Assembly (NCBI GenBank): GCA_944384825.1
Contig: CALWUT010000003.1
Span: 1-64,000 of the forward strand
Direction of reading: 5' to 3'
Length of the DNA stretch: 64,000 nucleotides
Origin: an uncultured Clostridia bacterium
Lineage (GTDB): Bacteria > Bacillota > Clostridia > Oscillospirales > Acutalibacteraceae
The translations under genes were made by a program, and so were the position numbers. The notes under the pieces are model-generated. The model was not told where the DNA came from, made no database searches, and saw nothing but the letters and a program-made list of their open reading frames with translations. Positions 15,492-24,913 of the stretch are shown here, piece after piece. Positions within the stretch are counted from its first letter, which is position 1. Each line of letters opens with the position of its first letter.

Positions 15492-16013
15492 ATTAGCAAC
15501 AAAGAACTTCAGATTAATAGTGAAATAAGGGATGAAGAAATTCGCTTAATAGGATCAAACGGTGAGCAGCTCGGAATAGTTACAGCTTTTAAAGCTCGTC
15601 AAATGGCAGCCGAGCAAGGACTGGATTTAGTAAAGATTGCAGGTAAAGCTGTTCCGCCGGTATGTAAAATCATGGATTACGGTAAGTACAGATTTGAGCT
15701 TTCGAAGAAAGAAAAAGAGTCTAAAAAGAACCAACATGTGGTTGATATAAAAGAAGTACGGCTTTCCGTAAATATTGATACTCATGATTTTAATACTAAA
15801 GTTGCTCATGCTCAAAGATTTGTAAATAGCGGCAACAAAGTTAAAGTTAGTATTCGTTTTAAAGGTAGGGAGACGGGTCACCCGGAAATAGGCTATGATC
15901 TGATGAAAAGATTTTCGGAATCTTGCGGCGAGTTTGCAAGCGTTGAACGTCCTGCTAAACTTGATGGACGATGTATGCTAATGTTTTTGGCTCCCAAGTC
16001 AAAAGCTAAATAG
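15492..16013 (+). CDS. infC: translation initiation factor IF-3
   Basis: 173 residues when the start is taken as ATT at 15492, the rare start codon that is conserved in infC and permits autoregulation; GGAGG lies 9 bases upstream. The first ATG in frame is only at 15603 and would remove the N-terminal domain. Landmarks are INSEIRDEEIRLIGSNGEQL near residue 8, PPVCKIMDYGKYRFE near 52, a Lys-rich linker, and VSIRFKGRE and MLMFLAPK in the C-terminal domain. IF-3 binds the 30S subunit and checks start-codon pairing. First gene of the infC-rpmI-rplT operon. Confidence 0.95.
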   Translation: MSNKELQINSEIRDEEIRLIGSNGEQLGIVTAFKARQMAAEQGLDLVKIAGKAVPPVCKIMDYGKYRFELSKKEKESKKNQHVVDIKEVRLSVNIDTHDFNTKVAHAQRFVNSGNKVKVSIRFKGRETGHPEIGYDLMKRFSESCGEFASVERPAKLDGRCMLMFLAPKSKAK

Positions 16014-16090
16014 TTATTCTAAAAAATATTAAAGAAAGGTTGTGAAGTAGGTCGTAGACGTTTTATAACTAAAACAATGACCTAACAAAT

Positions 16091-16288
16091 ATGTACAAAT
16101 TAAAAACTCATAGCGGTGCTAAAAAACGCTTTAAAGTTACAGGTACAGGCAAAATTTTAAGAGCTCATGCTAATAAAAGTCACATATTAAATAAGAAAAC
16201 CAGAAAGAGAAAAAGAAACCTTAGAAGCATTGCGGTAGTAGATAAAACCAATGTATTTCAAGTGGAAAATTTGATTCCCTACAAATAA
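16091..16288 (+). CDS. rpmI: 50S ribosomal protein L35
   Basis: 65 residues, [20 protein letters not shown] at the start and [16 protein letters not shown] in the middle are diagnostic of bL35. It lies 77 bases after infC. Oddly, no Shine-Dalgarno sequence precedes the ATG; instead TAGGTC (16039-16044) and GACCTA (16079-16084) can pair, and a two-codon ATG ACC TAA frame sits 14 bases upstream. This may be part of the L20 translational control known for this operon. Note that L35 normally begins with MPKxKTH; here the N-terminus is MYKLKTH. Confidence 0.95.
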   Translation: MYKLKTHSGAKKRFKVTGTGKILRAHANKSHILNKKTRKRKRNLRSIAVVDKTNVFQVENLIPYK

Positions 16289-16349
16289 AAAATATATTTA
16301 CATTAAAACGATAAAATAATGAAAAAGATTACTTGGAGGTAATAACGTT

Positions 16350-16694
16350 ATGGCACGTATAAAAGGTGCAGTATCAACAAGAAGCAGAAGAAAAAAAATA
16401 CTTAAACTTACTAAAGGATATTGGGGGGCAAAAAGTAAACACTTTAAAATGGCTAAACAAGCTGTAATGAAGTCAGGTAATTATGCTTATATTGGAAGAA
16501 AACAAAAAAAGCGTGACTTTAGAAAATTGTGGATAACCAGAATTTCGGCAGCTTGTCGTATGAACGGAATAAATTATTCAACTTTTATGGATAAAATTAA
16601 GAAATCAAATATAGACCTTAACAGAAAAATGCTTTCTGAGATTGCTATTTCTGATCCGGAAGGATTTGCAAAACTCGTAAATCAAGTTAATTAA
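16350..16694 (+). CDS. rplT: 50S ribosomal protein L20
   Basis: 114 residues: [20 protein letters not shown] at the N-terminus, [20 protein letters not shown] near 24, [20 protein letters not shown] near 48 and RMNGINYS near 76 are classic bL20. It has a TTGGAGG site. L20 assembles early into the 50S subunit and, in Firmicutes, represses its own operon by binding the leader. It is the last gene of the operon, with a GC-rich terminator 25 bases downstream. Confidence 0.97.
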   Translation: MARIKGAVSTRSRRKKILKLTKGYWGAKSKHFKMAKQAVMKSGNYAYIGRKQKKRDFRKLWITRISAACRMNGINYSTFMDKIKKSNIDLNRKMLSEIAISDPEGFAKLVNQVN

Positions 16695-16718
16695 TTTTTT
16701 AATTAAAGTTTAGAGTCG

Positions 16719-16752
16719 TTACGCCCGGGGGATTCCCGGACGTAAATTTTTT
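16719..16752 (+). terminator. rho-independent terminator after rplT
   Basis: TTACG-c-CCGGG (16719-16729) pairs with CCCGG-a-CGTAA (16735-16745), followed by ATTTTTTAT. It is one of the most GC-rich hairpins in this AT-rich window. Confidence 0.8.
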
Positions 16753-16772
16753 ATAGTGGGAGAATTTTAAAG

Positions 16773-17582
16773 GTGAATATAGAAATCAGTAGTAAAAGCA
16801 ATGAAAATGTCAAATACGTGAAAAAGATATTATCTTCTTCCAAAACTAGAAAAAAAGATAAAGTATTTGCATTAGAGGGAATTAATCTTTGTGAAGAAGC
16901 GTTTAGAAATAATATTAAAATAATTAAAATTTTTTATACCTTGAAATGTTATGAAAAATTCCGTAAGCTTATTGATATGATTGTAATAGAAAGTAGTGCT
17001 CAAGTTTATATTGTAAATGAGGAAATAATGGAAAACATGTGTGATACAGATAGTCCTCAGGGCGTGCTTGCATTATGTAAATTAATTGACAAAAACGTAA
17101 ATGAAGCTAAAATAGACTTATACTCTAAAATCATTTTACTTGAAAATATCCAAAATCCTTCTAATCTAGGAAGCATATTACGAAGCGTAAGTGCTTTTGG
17201 AATTGACTTAGTGGTATTGAGTGGATCGAGCTGTGACGTATATAATCCTAAAGTTTTAAGAGGAAGTATGGGAGCAGCTTTTAAAGTAAACATATTATGT
17301 ATAGAAAATATAGTAAATTTTATAAAACAATTAAAAGAACAAAATTTTGTAACCATTGCATCGTTACCGGATAAAAATTCTGAAGATGTAACATTACTAA
17401 GTAATCTTAAAAAAGTTGCGGTAGTAATGGGAAACGAAGGTAACGGCATCACGCCTGAAGTTATAAAAGTATGTGATAAAAAAATAAATATACCTATGAA
17501 GGACACCTGTGAGTCGTTGAATGTATCAGTTGCTTTAGGAATCATATTGTGGGAGATGACGAGGAATGAGAGAAAAAATTAG
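16773..17582 (+). CDS. TrmH/SpoU family RNA 2'-O-methyltransferase
   Basis: 269 residues from GTG at 16773. The N-terminal substrate-binding part has KVFALEGINLCEEAFRNN near 30. The C-terminal SPOUT knot has the three family motifs: ENIQNPSNLGSILRSVSAFG near 124, VVMGNEGNGI near 217 and NIPMKDTCESLNVSVALGII near 238. It methylates a ribose in rRNA or tRNA with S-adenosylmethionine; the position cannot be read from sequence. The 3' end overlaps dprA by 17 bases, so they are one transcription unit, a linkage often seen downstream of rplT in Firmicutes. Confidence 0.88.
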   Translation: MNIEISSKSNENVKYVKKILSSSKTRKKDKVFALEGINLCEEAFRNNIKIIKIFYTLKCYEKFRKLIDMIVIESSAQVYIVNEEIMENMCDTDSPQGVLALCKLIDKNVNEAKIDLYSKIILLENIQNPSNLGSILRSVSAFGIDLVVLSGSSCDVYNPKVLRGSMGAAFKVNILCIENIVNFIKQLKEQNFVTIASLPDKNSEDVTLLSNLKKVAVVMGNEGNGITPEVIKVCDKKINIPMKDTCESLNVSVALGIILWEMTRNERKN

Positions 17583-18774
17583 TGATGATAAACTTTACTG
17601 GATTTGGTTACAGCAAGCACTTGATTACGGAAGTCGTAAAGTTAGTGCGGTTCGTGACTTTTATAATAGTATAAAAGATTTTTTTGAAGCCGGAGAAAAA
17701 GAATGGCGTTTATCCGGTTTATTTAATAATAAAGAAATAAACTCTCTTTGTTCTACTCATCTTAGGACAGCTTATGATATTTTAGAAAACTGTAATAGAT
17801 TATCTTATCAAGTATTAACTTTTAAAGATTCAGAATATCCTAATCTTTTATCAAACATTTTGAATCCTCCTGCCGTGATTTATGTTTCCGGAGACATTTC
17901 GTATTTAAATGATTCAATAACTGTGTCTGTAGTAGGAACTCGCAAGGCAAGTATGTACGGACTGAGTATGGCGGATGAAATAGGATATAAATTAGCTGAA
18001 AGAGGAATAGTAGTAGTAAGCGGAGCGGCGATGGGAATTGATAGTGCAGCTCATAGAGGTGCTTTAAAAGCTAAAGGGAAAACGATAGCGGTATTAGGAT
18101 GTGGTATAAATTACAATTATCTTTTAAGAAATTCTAAATTGAGACAGCAAATAAGCGAAGAAGGTGCATTGATTTCTGAGTATCCCCCCGGTTATTCGGC
18201 TTTTAATTCTAATTTTCCTATACGTAATAGAATAATTTCGGGACTTTCCATGGGAACGATTATAATAGAAGCAGGAAAGAAAAGTGGATCTTTAATTACA
18301 GCAAATTTAGCCAACGAACAAGGAAGAGACGTTTTTGTTGTACCGGTAGATATGAGAACTCCGCTGAGTGAGGGAGTAGTGTCATTAATAGAAGACGGAG
18401 TTCCGGTAATCGAAGATGTAGAAAGCGTAATTAAAGAATACGAAAATCGTTATAATGGTAGTAAAACGATTGCTAAAAGAAATAAAGTTGTCAGACAAAT
18501 ATCAATTAACCAACATGGTAATGAAATAGAGAATATAACTTCGCCTAAAAAGGAAAATAATATTAAACATGATATAAAGCTTCCCGAACTTACTGATTCG
18601 GCAAAAAAAGTTTATGAAGCATTGAGCAGAGGGAAGATGAACGTAAATGATATGAGCTTAAAGTTAAACTTGGGAATAAATAACCTCTTAGCAGCTCTTA
18701 CTGAACTTGAAATTTATAAACTGGTAAAAGTACATAGTGGAAGAATGTACGAAATAAATAAAGATTATCATTAA
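17566..18774 (+). CDS. dprA: DNA-processing protein DprA
   Basis: 402 residues with an N-terminal helical domain, the Rossmann-like DprA core and a C-terminal winged helix (about 340-400). Core landmarks are VSVVGTRKASMYG near 125, GIVVVSGAAMGIDSAAHRGA near 150, TIAVLGCGINYNY near 176, and FPIRNRIISGLS and EAGKKSGSLITANLA near 215-240. DprA loads RecA on incoming single strands in transformation and also appears in non-competent bacteria. Its place just before topA is conserved in Firmicutes. Confidence 0.93.
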   Translation: MREKISDDKLYWIWLQQALDYGSRKVSAVRDFYNSIKDFFEAGEKEWRLSGLFNNKEINSLCSTHLRTAYDILENCNRLSYQVLTFKDSEYPNLLSNILNPPAVIYVSGDISYLNDSITVSVVGTRKASMYGLSMADEIGYKLAERGIVVVSGAAMGIDSAAHRGALKAKGKTIAVLGCGINYNYLLRNSKLRQQISEEGALISEYPPGYSAFNSNFPIRNRIISGLSMGTIIIEAGKKSGSLITANLANEQGRDVFVVPVDMRTPLSEGVVSLIEDGVPVIEDVESVIKEYENRYNGSKTIAKRNKVVRQISINQHGNEIENITSPKKENNIKHDIKLPELTDSAKKVYEALSRGKMNVNDMSLKLNLGINNLLAALTELEIYKLVKVHSGRMYEINKDYH

Positions 18775-18806
18775 GATTATAATACTTTAATTTGGATGGT
18801 TAAAAT

Positions 18807-20909
18807 ATGAGTAATTTAGTAATTGTAGAATCACCGGCGAAAGCTAAAACAATTAAAAAATATCTTGGTAAAGATTACGAAGTAGTTGCTTCCATGGGGC
18901 ACATCAGAGATTTACCCCCTAAAAGGCTTAGTGTTAACGTTAAAAAAAACTTTGAACCTAAATATGAAATAATAAAGGGTAAAGAAGATACGGTTGACAC
19001 ACTTAAGAAAAAAGCAAATAAAGTAAAAAACGTACTTCTTGCTACAGACCCGGATCGGGAAGGAGAAGCTATTTCATGGCATTTAGCATATCTTTTAGGA
19101 CTCGATCTACAGGAAAAAAATCGCATTACTTTCAATGAAATAACTCGGTCAGGTGTAAAAACAGGAATTGAATCTCCGCGGAGTGTAGACATAGATCTTG
19201 TAAACGCTCAGCAAGCAAGGAGAATCTTAGATAGATTAGTAGGGTATAAAGTCAGTCCTTTTCTTTCTCAGAAAATATATAAAGGTCTTTCCGCCGGAAG
19301 AGTTCAGTCTGTAGCGGTTAAGATAATAGTAGATAGAGAGGAAGAAATAAGAAATTTCGTTCCTCAGGAATACTGGACAATAGACGCAGAGTTTTTCCCA
19401 AAATCTTCACGCAAATTTTTTAGTGCTTCTTTTTACGGAGATGATAAAAGTAAAATAGAAATAAAAAGTGAAGAAGAAGCAAATAAAATCTTAACTGACC
19501 TTGAAGGAGCAAAATACGAAGTAGATAAGCTGAAAAAAGGAAAAAGACGTAAATCTCCTGCTCCGCCATTTATAACTTCAACTCTTCAGCAAGAAGCATC
19601 GAGAAAACTCAACTTTACAGCTAAACGTACAATGAAAGCTGCACAAGAATTATATGAAGGAGTAGAAGTTAAGGATAAGGGATTAGCCGGACTAATTACT
19701 TACATGAGAACTGATTCTCTTAGAATATCAGAAGACGCAATAAATAGTGCCAGAGATTATATACTAAATAGGTGGGGTAATAAATACTTGCCGGAAAAAT
19801 GCAGAAAATTTAAAACTAAGGCAAGCGCACAAGATGGCCATGAAGCAATCAGACCTACTATGCCCGACTTGAATCCGGAAGAAATAAAAGAAAGTCTTAC
19901 TTCTGATCAATATAAAATTTATAAACTTATATGGGCAAGGTTTATTGCAAGTCAAATGTCTAACTGTATTCAAGCGACTACTCAAGTAGATATATCCGCT
20001 ACAAAAGAAAATTTCGAAACAAAATATATCTTTAAAGCTTCTGCTTATACTATTGAGTTCGATGGATTTATGGTTTTGTACGTTGAAGGTAAGGACGTAG
20101 AACAAGAAAAAGCAAAAATTCTTCCTAAGCTTACTGAAAAAATGCCGCTTAAATTAAAATCTATAAAACCGAATCAACATTTTACAGAGCCTCCTCCTAG
20201 GTATACGGAAGCGTCGCTTATAAAATCGCTTGAAGAAGAAGGCATTGGAAGGCCTTCAACCTACGCTACGATCATTTCAACTATACTTTCCCGCGAATAC
20301 GTAACAAAAGAAGGAAAGTCTTTAAAGCCCACGGAGCTTGGTGAAGTAGTTAATAAGTTAATGAAAGATCAGTTTGCGAAAATAGTAAATTTAAAATTTA
20401 CTGCTCAAATGGAAAACGATCTTGACTTAATAGCCGAAGGAAAAATTGAATGGACAGATTCTTTAAGGAAATTTTACGACGATCTTTTAAAAATGCTTGA
20501 AAAAGCAAAGAAAGAAATGGAAGGAGTAAAAATATCTTTAAAAGAAGATCAGACTGATAAAGTTTGTGAAAAATGCGGGAAACCTATGGTCATAAAAAGA
20601 GGAAAGTACGGTAAGTTTCTTGGATGTACAGGTTATCCTGAGTGCAATTATATTGAAAAAATAGTAAATGAATTAGGAGTGGACTGTCCAAAATGCGGAG
20701 GAAAAGTAATCGTAAAAAATACTAAGCGTAAACGAGTTTTTTACGGATGCAGTAACTATCCGAAATGTGATTTTGTTTCATGGGATGAACCTTTAAATGA
20801 GAAATGTCCTAAATGTTCAAGTATTCTGTTTAAGAAAAACGGGAAAAAACCGAAAATATATTGTGCTTCTAAGGAATGTGGTTATGAAAAGATGATGGAT
20901 AATGAATAA
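18807..20909 (+). CDS. topA: DNA topoisomerase I
   Basis: 700 residues. The Toprim domain starts at once (NLVIVESPAKAKTIKKYLG) with ATDPDREGEAISWHL near 80; the active-site Tyr lies in ITYMRTDSLRIS near 295; YTEASLIKSLEEEGIGRPST near 470 completes the type IA core. Three four-Cys zinc ribbons follow at the C-terminus (CEKCGK...C, CPKCGGK...C, CPKCSS...C). It relaxes negative supercoils. It shares an 8-base overlap with trmFO. Confidence 0.97.
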   Translation: MSNLVIVESPAKAKTIKKYLGKDYEVVASMGHIRDLPPKRLSVNVKKNFEPKYEIIKGKEDTVDTLKKKANKVKNVLLATDPDREGEAISWHLAYLLGLDLQEKNRITFNEITRSGVKTGIESPRSVDIDLVNAQQARRILDRLVGYKVSPFLSQKIYKGLSAGRVQSVAVKIIVDREEEIRNFVPQEYWTIDAEFFPKSSRKFFSASFYGDDKSKIEIKSEEEANKILTDLEGAKYEVDKLKKGKRRKSPAPPFITSTLQQEASRKLNFTAKRTMKAAQELYEGVEVKDKGLAGLITYMRTDSLRISEDAINSARDYILNRWGNKYLPEKCRKFKTKASAQDGHEAIRPTMPDLNPEEIKESLTSDQYKIYKLIWARFIASQMSNCIQATTQVDISATKENFETKYIFKASAYTIEFDGFMVLYVEGKDVEQEKAKILPKLTEKMPLKLKSIKPNQHFTEPPPRYTEASLIKSLEEEGIGRPSTYATIISTILSREYVTKEGKSLKPTELGEVVNKLMKDQFAKIVNLKFTAQMENDLDLIAEGKIEWTDSLRKFYDDLLKMLEKAKKEMEGVKISLKEDQTDKVCEKCGKPMVIKRGKYGKFLGCTGYPECNYIEKIVNELGVDCPKCGGKVIVKNTKRKRVFYGCSNYPKCDFVSWDEPLNEKCPKCSSILFKKNGKKPKIYCASKECGYEKMMDNE

Positions 20910-22209
20910 TAGTATAAACGTAATCGGAGCGGGTCTGGCTGGATGCGAAGCTGCGTGGCAGATAGCAAATAGAGGAATAAAAGTAAATTTGTTTGATATG
21001 AAACCTTGTAAATTTTCTCCGGCACATAAAAGTAAAAATTTATGTGAACTTGTATGTTCTAATTCTTTCAAGTCTGATTTTATAGATACAGCTTCTGGAC
21101 TTTTAAAACAAGAAATGAGAATTTTAAACTCACTTATACTTGAGTGTGCAGACGTATGTAAGGTTCCGGCGGGCGGAGCTTTAGCGGTAAATAGAGACGA
21201 ATTTTCTTCTATGGTTACTGAAAAGATAAAAAATCATAAATTAATAAACGTTATTTCAGAAGAAATAAATGACTTTCCAAGTGGCGGGATAAACATCATT
21301 GCTACAGGCCCGCTTACTTCTGAAAGTTTTGCAGATAAAATAAAACAAACTTATGGTGGATTACTAAGCTTTTTTGATGCTGCTGCTCCCATAATAACTT
21401 TTGAAAGTATAGATATGAAATATGCGTTTTTTGCGTCCCGATATGGAAAAGGAGACGGAAATGATTACTTAAACTGTCCGCTTTCCAAAGAAAAGTACGA
21501 AATTTTTTATAATGAACTTATAAATGCACAGCGTGCACCGCTTCATGGAGTAGATGTTATAAATCCTAAGGTATATGAAGGTTGTATGCCTATAGAAGTA
21601 ATGGCTCAGCGGGGTATAGATACTTTGAGGTATGGTTCTATGAAGCCGGTGGGACTTACTGATCCGAATAGTAAAGAAAGGCTGTATGCTGTAGTTCAGC
21701 TTCGTAAAGAAAATATTCAAGGTACACTTTATAATATGGTGGGTTTTCAAACGAACTTAAAATTCCCGGAACAAAGAAGAGTGTTTTCTTTAATTCCAGG
21801 ACTCCAACATTTAGAAATAGTCAGATATGGAGTTATGCATCGAAATACGTTCATAAACTCACCTAAGCTTTTAAATAGTGATTATAGTACTCGGGGAAAT
21901 CCAAATTTATTTTTTGCAGGTCAAATATCCGGTGTAGAAGGATATATTGAATCAGCGTCTTCGGGACTCATTGCAGGAGTAAGTGCGGCGAGAAAGTATA
22001 ACTTAGAACACAGCTTTACTCTTAGTCCGATAACCATAATGGGAGCTCTTGCAAGTTATATAAGTAGTGAAGCTATTAATGATTTTCAACCTATGGGCGC
22101 AAACTTTGGAATAATATCACCACTGGAAACAACCATTAAAGATAAGAAAAAGCGTTATGGTGAATTTACTAAACGATCAATTGATTATTTAAAATCTTTA
22201 AAAATTTAA
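20902..22209 (+). CDS. trmFO: tRNA (uracil-54-C5)-methyltransferase, folate/FAD dependent
   Basis: 435 residues. The FAD site NVIGAGLAGCEAAWQIANRG is at the N-terminus. Family signatures are CELVCSNSFKSD near 45, VPAGGALAVNRDEFS near 88, CMPIEVMAQRGIDTLRYG near 230, MVGFQTNLKFPEQRRVF near 279 and FAGQISGVEGYIESASSG near 336. It makes ribothymidine at position 54 of tRNA using methylene-tetrahydrofolate. Start ATG lies within the last codons of topA, which argues for translational coupling. The usual following genes (xerC, hslUV, codY) are absent; plsX follows. Confidence 0.96.
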   Translation: MNNSINVIGAGLAGCEAAWQIANRGIKVNLFDMKPCKFSPAHKSKNLCELVCSNSFKSDFIDTASGLLKQEMRILNSLILECADVCKVPAGGALAVNRDEFSSMVTEKIKNHKLINVISEEINDFPSGGINIIATGPLTSESFADKIKQTYGGLLSFFDAAAPIITFESIDMKYAFFASRYGKGDGNDYLNCPLSKEKYEIFYNELINAQRAPLHGVDVINPKVYEGCMPIEVMAQRGIDTLRYGSMKPVGLTDPNSKERLYAVVQLRKENIQGTLYNMVGFQTNLKFPEQRRVFSLIPGLQHLEIVRYGVMHRNTFINSPKLLNSDYSTRGNPNLFFAGQISGVEGYIESASSGLIAGVSAARKYNLEHSFTLSPITIMGALASYISSEAINDFQPMGANFGIISPLETTIKDKKKRYGEFTKRSIDYLKSLKI

Positions 22210-22226
22210 CAGGAGGCTGGATTTTA

Positions 22227-23222
22227 GTGAAGATAATCGTCGATGCATTGGGTAACGATAAAGGATGCGTGGAAATAGTTAAGGCTGCAAAAATGGCAGT
22301 AGATGAATTCGGGTATGAGATAATTATTGTAGGCAATGAAGAAGAAATTCAGGACGAAGTCAAGAAAAGTAATATATCTTTAAACGGAATACATATAATA
22401 AATGCTCCTGAAGCAATATCTATGAAAGACGCACCTACTGAAATTATGAAATCTAAAAATGAATGTTCAATGGCTAAAGGACTTAGAATGCTTGCAAATG
22501 AAGAAGGAGACGCTTTTGTATCAGCAGGCAATAGCGGTGCTTTAGCGGTTGGAGCGACGCTAATAGTAAAAAGAATAAAAGGAATTAAAAGATGTGCTTT
22601 TGCGCCGGTAATTCCTAAAGAAGGCGGATTCTTTATGCTTATAGACAGTGGCGCAAATATAGAGTGCAGACCCGAAATGCTTTGTCAGTTTGGAGTTATG
22701 GGATATATATATATGAAAAACGTCATGGTGGTTAAGGATCCAAAAGTTGGACTCGTAAACATAGGTATAGAAGACTGCAAAGGCGGAACTCTTAGATGCG
22801 AAGCTTATAATCTTCTAAAAAACAGTAGAATAAATTTTATTGGCAACATAGAAGCAAGAGATATCCCAGGCGGGCATGCTGACGTTGTAGTGACCGACGG
22901 ATTTACAGGTAACGTAATCTTAAAACTTTATGAAGGCATGGCAAGTGAAATTTTCAGTAAATTTAAAGAAATACTAACTAAAAATACAAAAAATAAAATA
23001 GCAGCTTCTTTAATAAAAAAAGATTTATCAAATCTTAAAAAAAAGATGGACTACACAGAGTATGGAGGAGCACCTCTTATGGGAATTTCACGTCCTGTTT
23101 TTAAAGCTCATGGAAATGCAGATGCTAAAACGTTTAAAAACGCTATCAGACTTGCAGGAGAGTATGTAAAAAGAAATGTTACCAAGATAATTTCCGATAC
23201 TATTAAAGAAGAAAACAACTAG
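22227..23222 (+). CDS. plsX: phosphate acyltransferase PlsX
   Basis: 331 residues, GTG start behind AGGAGG. Landmarks are KIIVDALGNDKG at the N-terminus, AFVSAGNSGALAVGATLIV near 94, VNIGIEDCKGG near 178 and VVVTDGFTGNVILKLYEG near 218. It converts acyl-ACP to acyl-phosphate, the first step of phospholipid synthesis. In most Firmicutes plsX is followed by acpP (and fab genes) before rnc; here rnc follows directly, so the acyl carrier gene must be elsewhere. The N-terminal motif normally reads DAMGGD; here DALGND. Confidence 0.93.
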   Translation: MKIIVDALGNDKGCVEIVKAAKMAVDEFGYEIIIVGNEEEIQDEVKKSNISLNGIHIINAPEAISMKDAPTEIMKSKNECSMAKGLRMLANEEGDAFVSAGNSGALAVGATLIVKRIKGIKRCAFAPVIPKEGGFFMLIDSGANIECRPEMLCQFGVMGYIYMKNVMVVKDPKVGLVNIGIEDCKGGTLRCEAYNLLKNSRINFIGNIEARDIPGGHADVVVTDGFTGNVILKLYEGMASEIFSKFKEILTKNTKNKIAASLIKKDLSNLKKKMDYTEYGGAPLMGISRPVFKAHGNADAKTFKNAIRLAGEYVKRNVTKIISDTIKEENN

Positions 23223-23272
23223 CAGAAGAAAATGATAACAAAAAATAATTTGGCGCCAAGGAGGATCCGATA

Positions 23273-23953
23273 GTGACAGAAGAACTGGAAAAGAAAATAG
23301 GTTATAAGTTTAAGGACAGAAAACTTTTAAAAATTGCTCTTACTCATTCTTCTTATGCAAATGAATCAGGAGGAAAGTTTGTAAGCTATGAAAGACTCGA
23401 GTTTCTTGGAGATTCGGTTCTGGGACTTATAACCTCCGATTACATATTTAAGACATTTCCTAATTTACCGGAAGGTGAACTTACCAAGCTCAGAGCTGTA
23501 CTTGTATGCGAAAAGCAACTCTGCGAATTTTCCAGGCAGCTGAACTTAAAAAAATATATAAAGTTAAGTCGTGGAGAAAGACATTGCAAGGGGCAAAATC
23601 GTCCTTCAATTCTTGCGGATATCTTTGAAGCTATTTGTGCGGCGATATATTTAGATTCAAATATGGAAGAGACTAAAAAATTTGTTCTTAGCTTCATAGT
23701 TCCAGCAGTAAAAGATCCGAAAGTTCATAATATTCAAGATTACAAAACTGATTTGCAAGAAATAATTCAAAAAAATCCCGGTGAAACCATAAGTTATGTT
23801 TTAGTCGATGAAACAGGGCCGGATCATGATAAAAGATTTACCATGGAAGCAAGAATAAATAGTAATGTAGTAGGCAGGGGGATAGGTACAAGCAAGAAAG
23901 AAGCTGAACAGCAAGCGGCACGTTCCACTTTGGTATTAATGGGAGTACTTTGA
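23273..23953 (+). CDS. rnc: ribonuclease III
   Basis: 226 residues, GTG start with AGGAGG 9 bases upstream. The catalytic domain carries the signature YERLEFLGDSVLGLI near 42 with the Mg-binding Glu and Asp, and ADIFEAICAAIYLD near 118. The C-terminal double-stranded RNA-binding domain covers about 157-226 and ends with SKKEAEQQAARSTL. It processes rRNA precursors and structured mRNAs. The smc gene that usually separates rnc and ftsY is missing here. Confidence 0.96.
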   Translation: MTEELEKKIGYKFKDRKLLKIALTHSSYANESGGKFVSYERLEFLGDSVLGLITSDYIFKTFPNLPEGELTKLRAVLVCEKQLCEFSRQLNLKKYIKLSRGERHCKGQNRPSILADIFEAICAAIYLDSNMEETKKFVLSFIVPAVKDPKVHNIQDYKTDLQEIIQKNPGETISYVLVDETGPDHDKRFTMEARINSNVVGRGIGTSKKEAEQQAARSTLVLMGVL

Positions 23954-23991
23954 TTTCATAAAATTTATATCTACTAAACTAGGAGAAAACA

Positions 23992-24909
23992 ATGGGATTT
24001 TTTAAAAGAATAAAAGAAGGATTAAAAAAAACTCGTGATAATATATCTGAAAAGATAAACGGAATAATTAATTCGTTCACTAAAATAGACGAGGACTTTT
24101 TTGAAGAATTGGAAGAAACACTTATATCGGCGGATGTAGGTGTTAAAACGTCAGAATTAGTATGTAAGAAATTAAGAGAGGAAGTAAAGAAAAAGGGTCT
24201 GACGGATCCTAAGGGAATAAAAAATACTTTAGCAAGTGTAATATCAGGGATTTTAGAAGGATCAACTAATCTAAAGCTTAATCATAAACCGGCAGTTATC
24301 TTAATCGTAGGAGTAAACGGAGTTGGAAAAACTACTACAATAGGTAAATTAGCTTATATGCTAAAAAATAAAGGCAACAAGTTAATTTTAGGAGCAGGAG
24401 ATACTTTCCGCGCAGCTGCTTCCGAACAGTTAGACATCTGGGCGCAGCGCGTGGGCTGTCCAATAGTTAAGCAGCAGGAAGGATCGGATGCGGCAGCAGT
24501 TATTTTTGATACTATTTCCTCTGCTAAAGCTCATGGTGCAGACGTTATAATTTGTGATACCGCAGGAAGACTTCACACTAAAAATAATTTAATGAGAGAA
24601 CTCGAAAAGATACAAAGAATCATAAATCGGGAATTACCGGAATCAGATAAGGAAGTCCTTCTAGTTATTGACGCTTCTACAGGTCAGAACGGACTTAATC
24701 AAGCTATAGAATTTAAAAAATTTCTTGATTTAACAGGAATAATACTTACTAAACTTGACGGAACTGCACGAGGAGGAATAGTCTTAGCTATTAAAGAGGA
24801 GCTGGAACTTCCCGTGAAATTTATAGGAGTAGGTGAAGACTTAGAAAGTCTGCGCGAGTTTGATTCGCGGCAGTTTAGTGAGGCGCTGTTTGAAAAAGAA
24901 GAGGAGTGA
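23992..24909 (+). CDS. ftsY: signal recognition particle receptor FtsY
   Basis: 305 residues. N domain about 1-95, then the GTPase G domain: P-loop VGVNGVGKTTTIGKLA near 105, DTFRAAASEQLDIWAQR near 138, ICDTAGRLHTKNNLM near 185, LTKLDGTARGG near 246 and FIGVGEDLESLREFD near 276. It docks ribosome-SRP complexes at the membrane. The acidic A domain of E. coli FtsY is absent, as is usual in Firmicutes. Preceded by AGGAG. Confidence 0.96.
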   Translation: MGFFKRIKEGLKKTRDNISEKINGIINSFTKIDEDFFEELEETLISADVGVKTSELVCKKLREEVKKKGLTDPKGIKNTLASVISGILEGSTNLKLNHKPAVILIVGVNGVGKTTTIGKLAYMLKNKGNKLILGAGDTFRAAASEQLDIWAQRVGCPIVKQQEGSDAAAVIFDTISSAKAHGADVIICDTAGRLHTKNNLMRELEKIQRIINRELPESDKEVLLVIDASTGQNGLNQAIEFKKFLDLTGIILTKLDGTARGGIVLAIKEELELPVKFIGVGEDLESLREFDSRQFSEALFEKEEE

Positions 24910-24913
24910 AATA

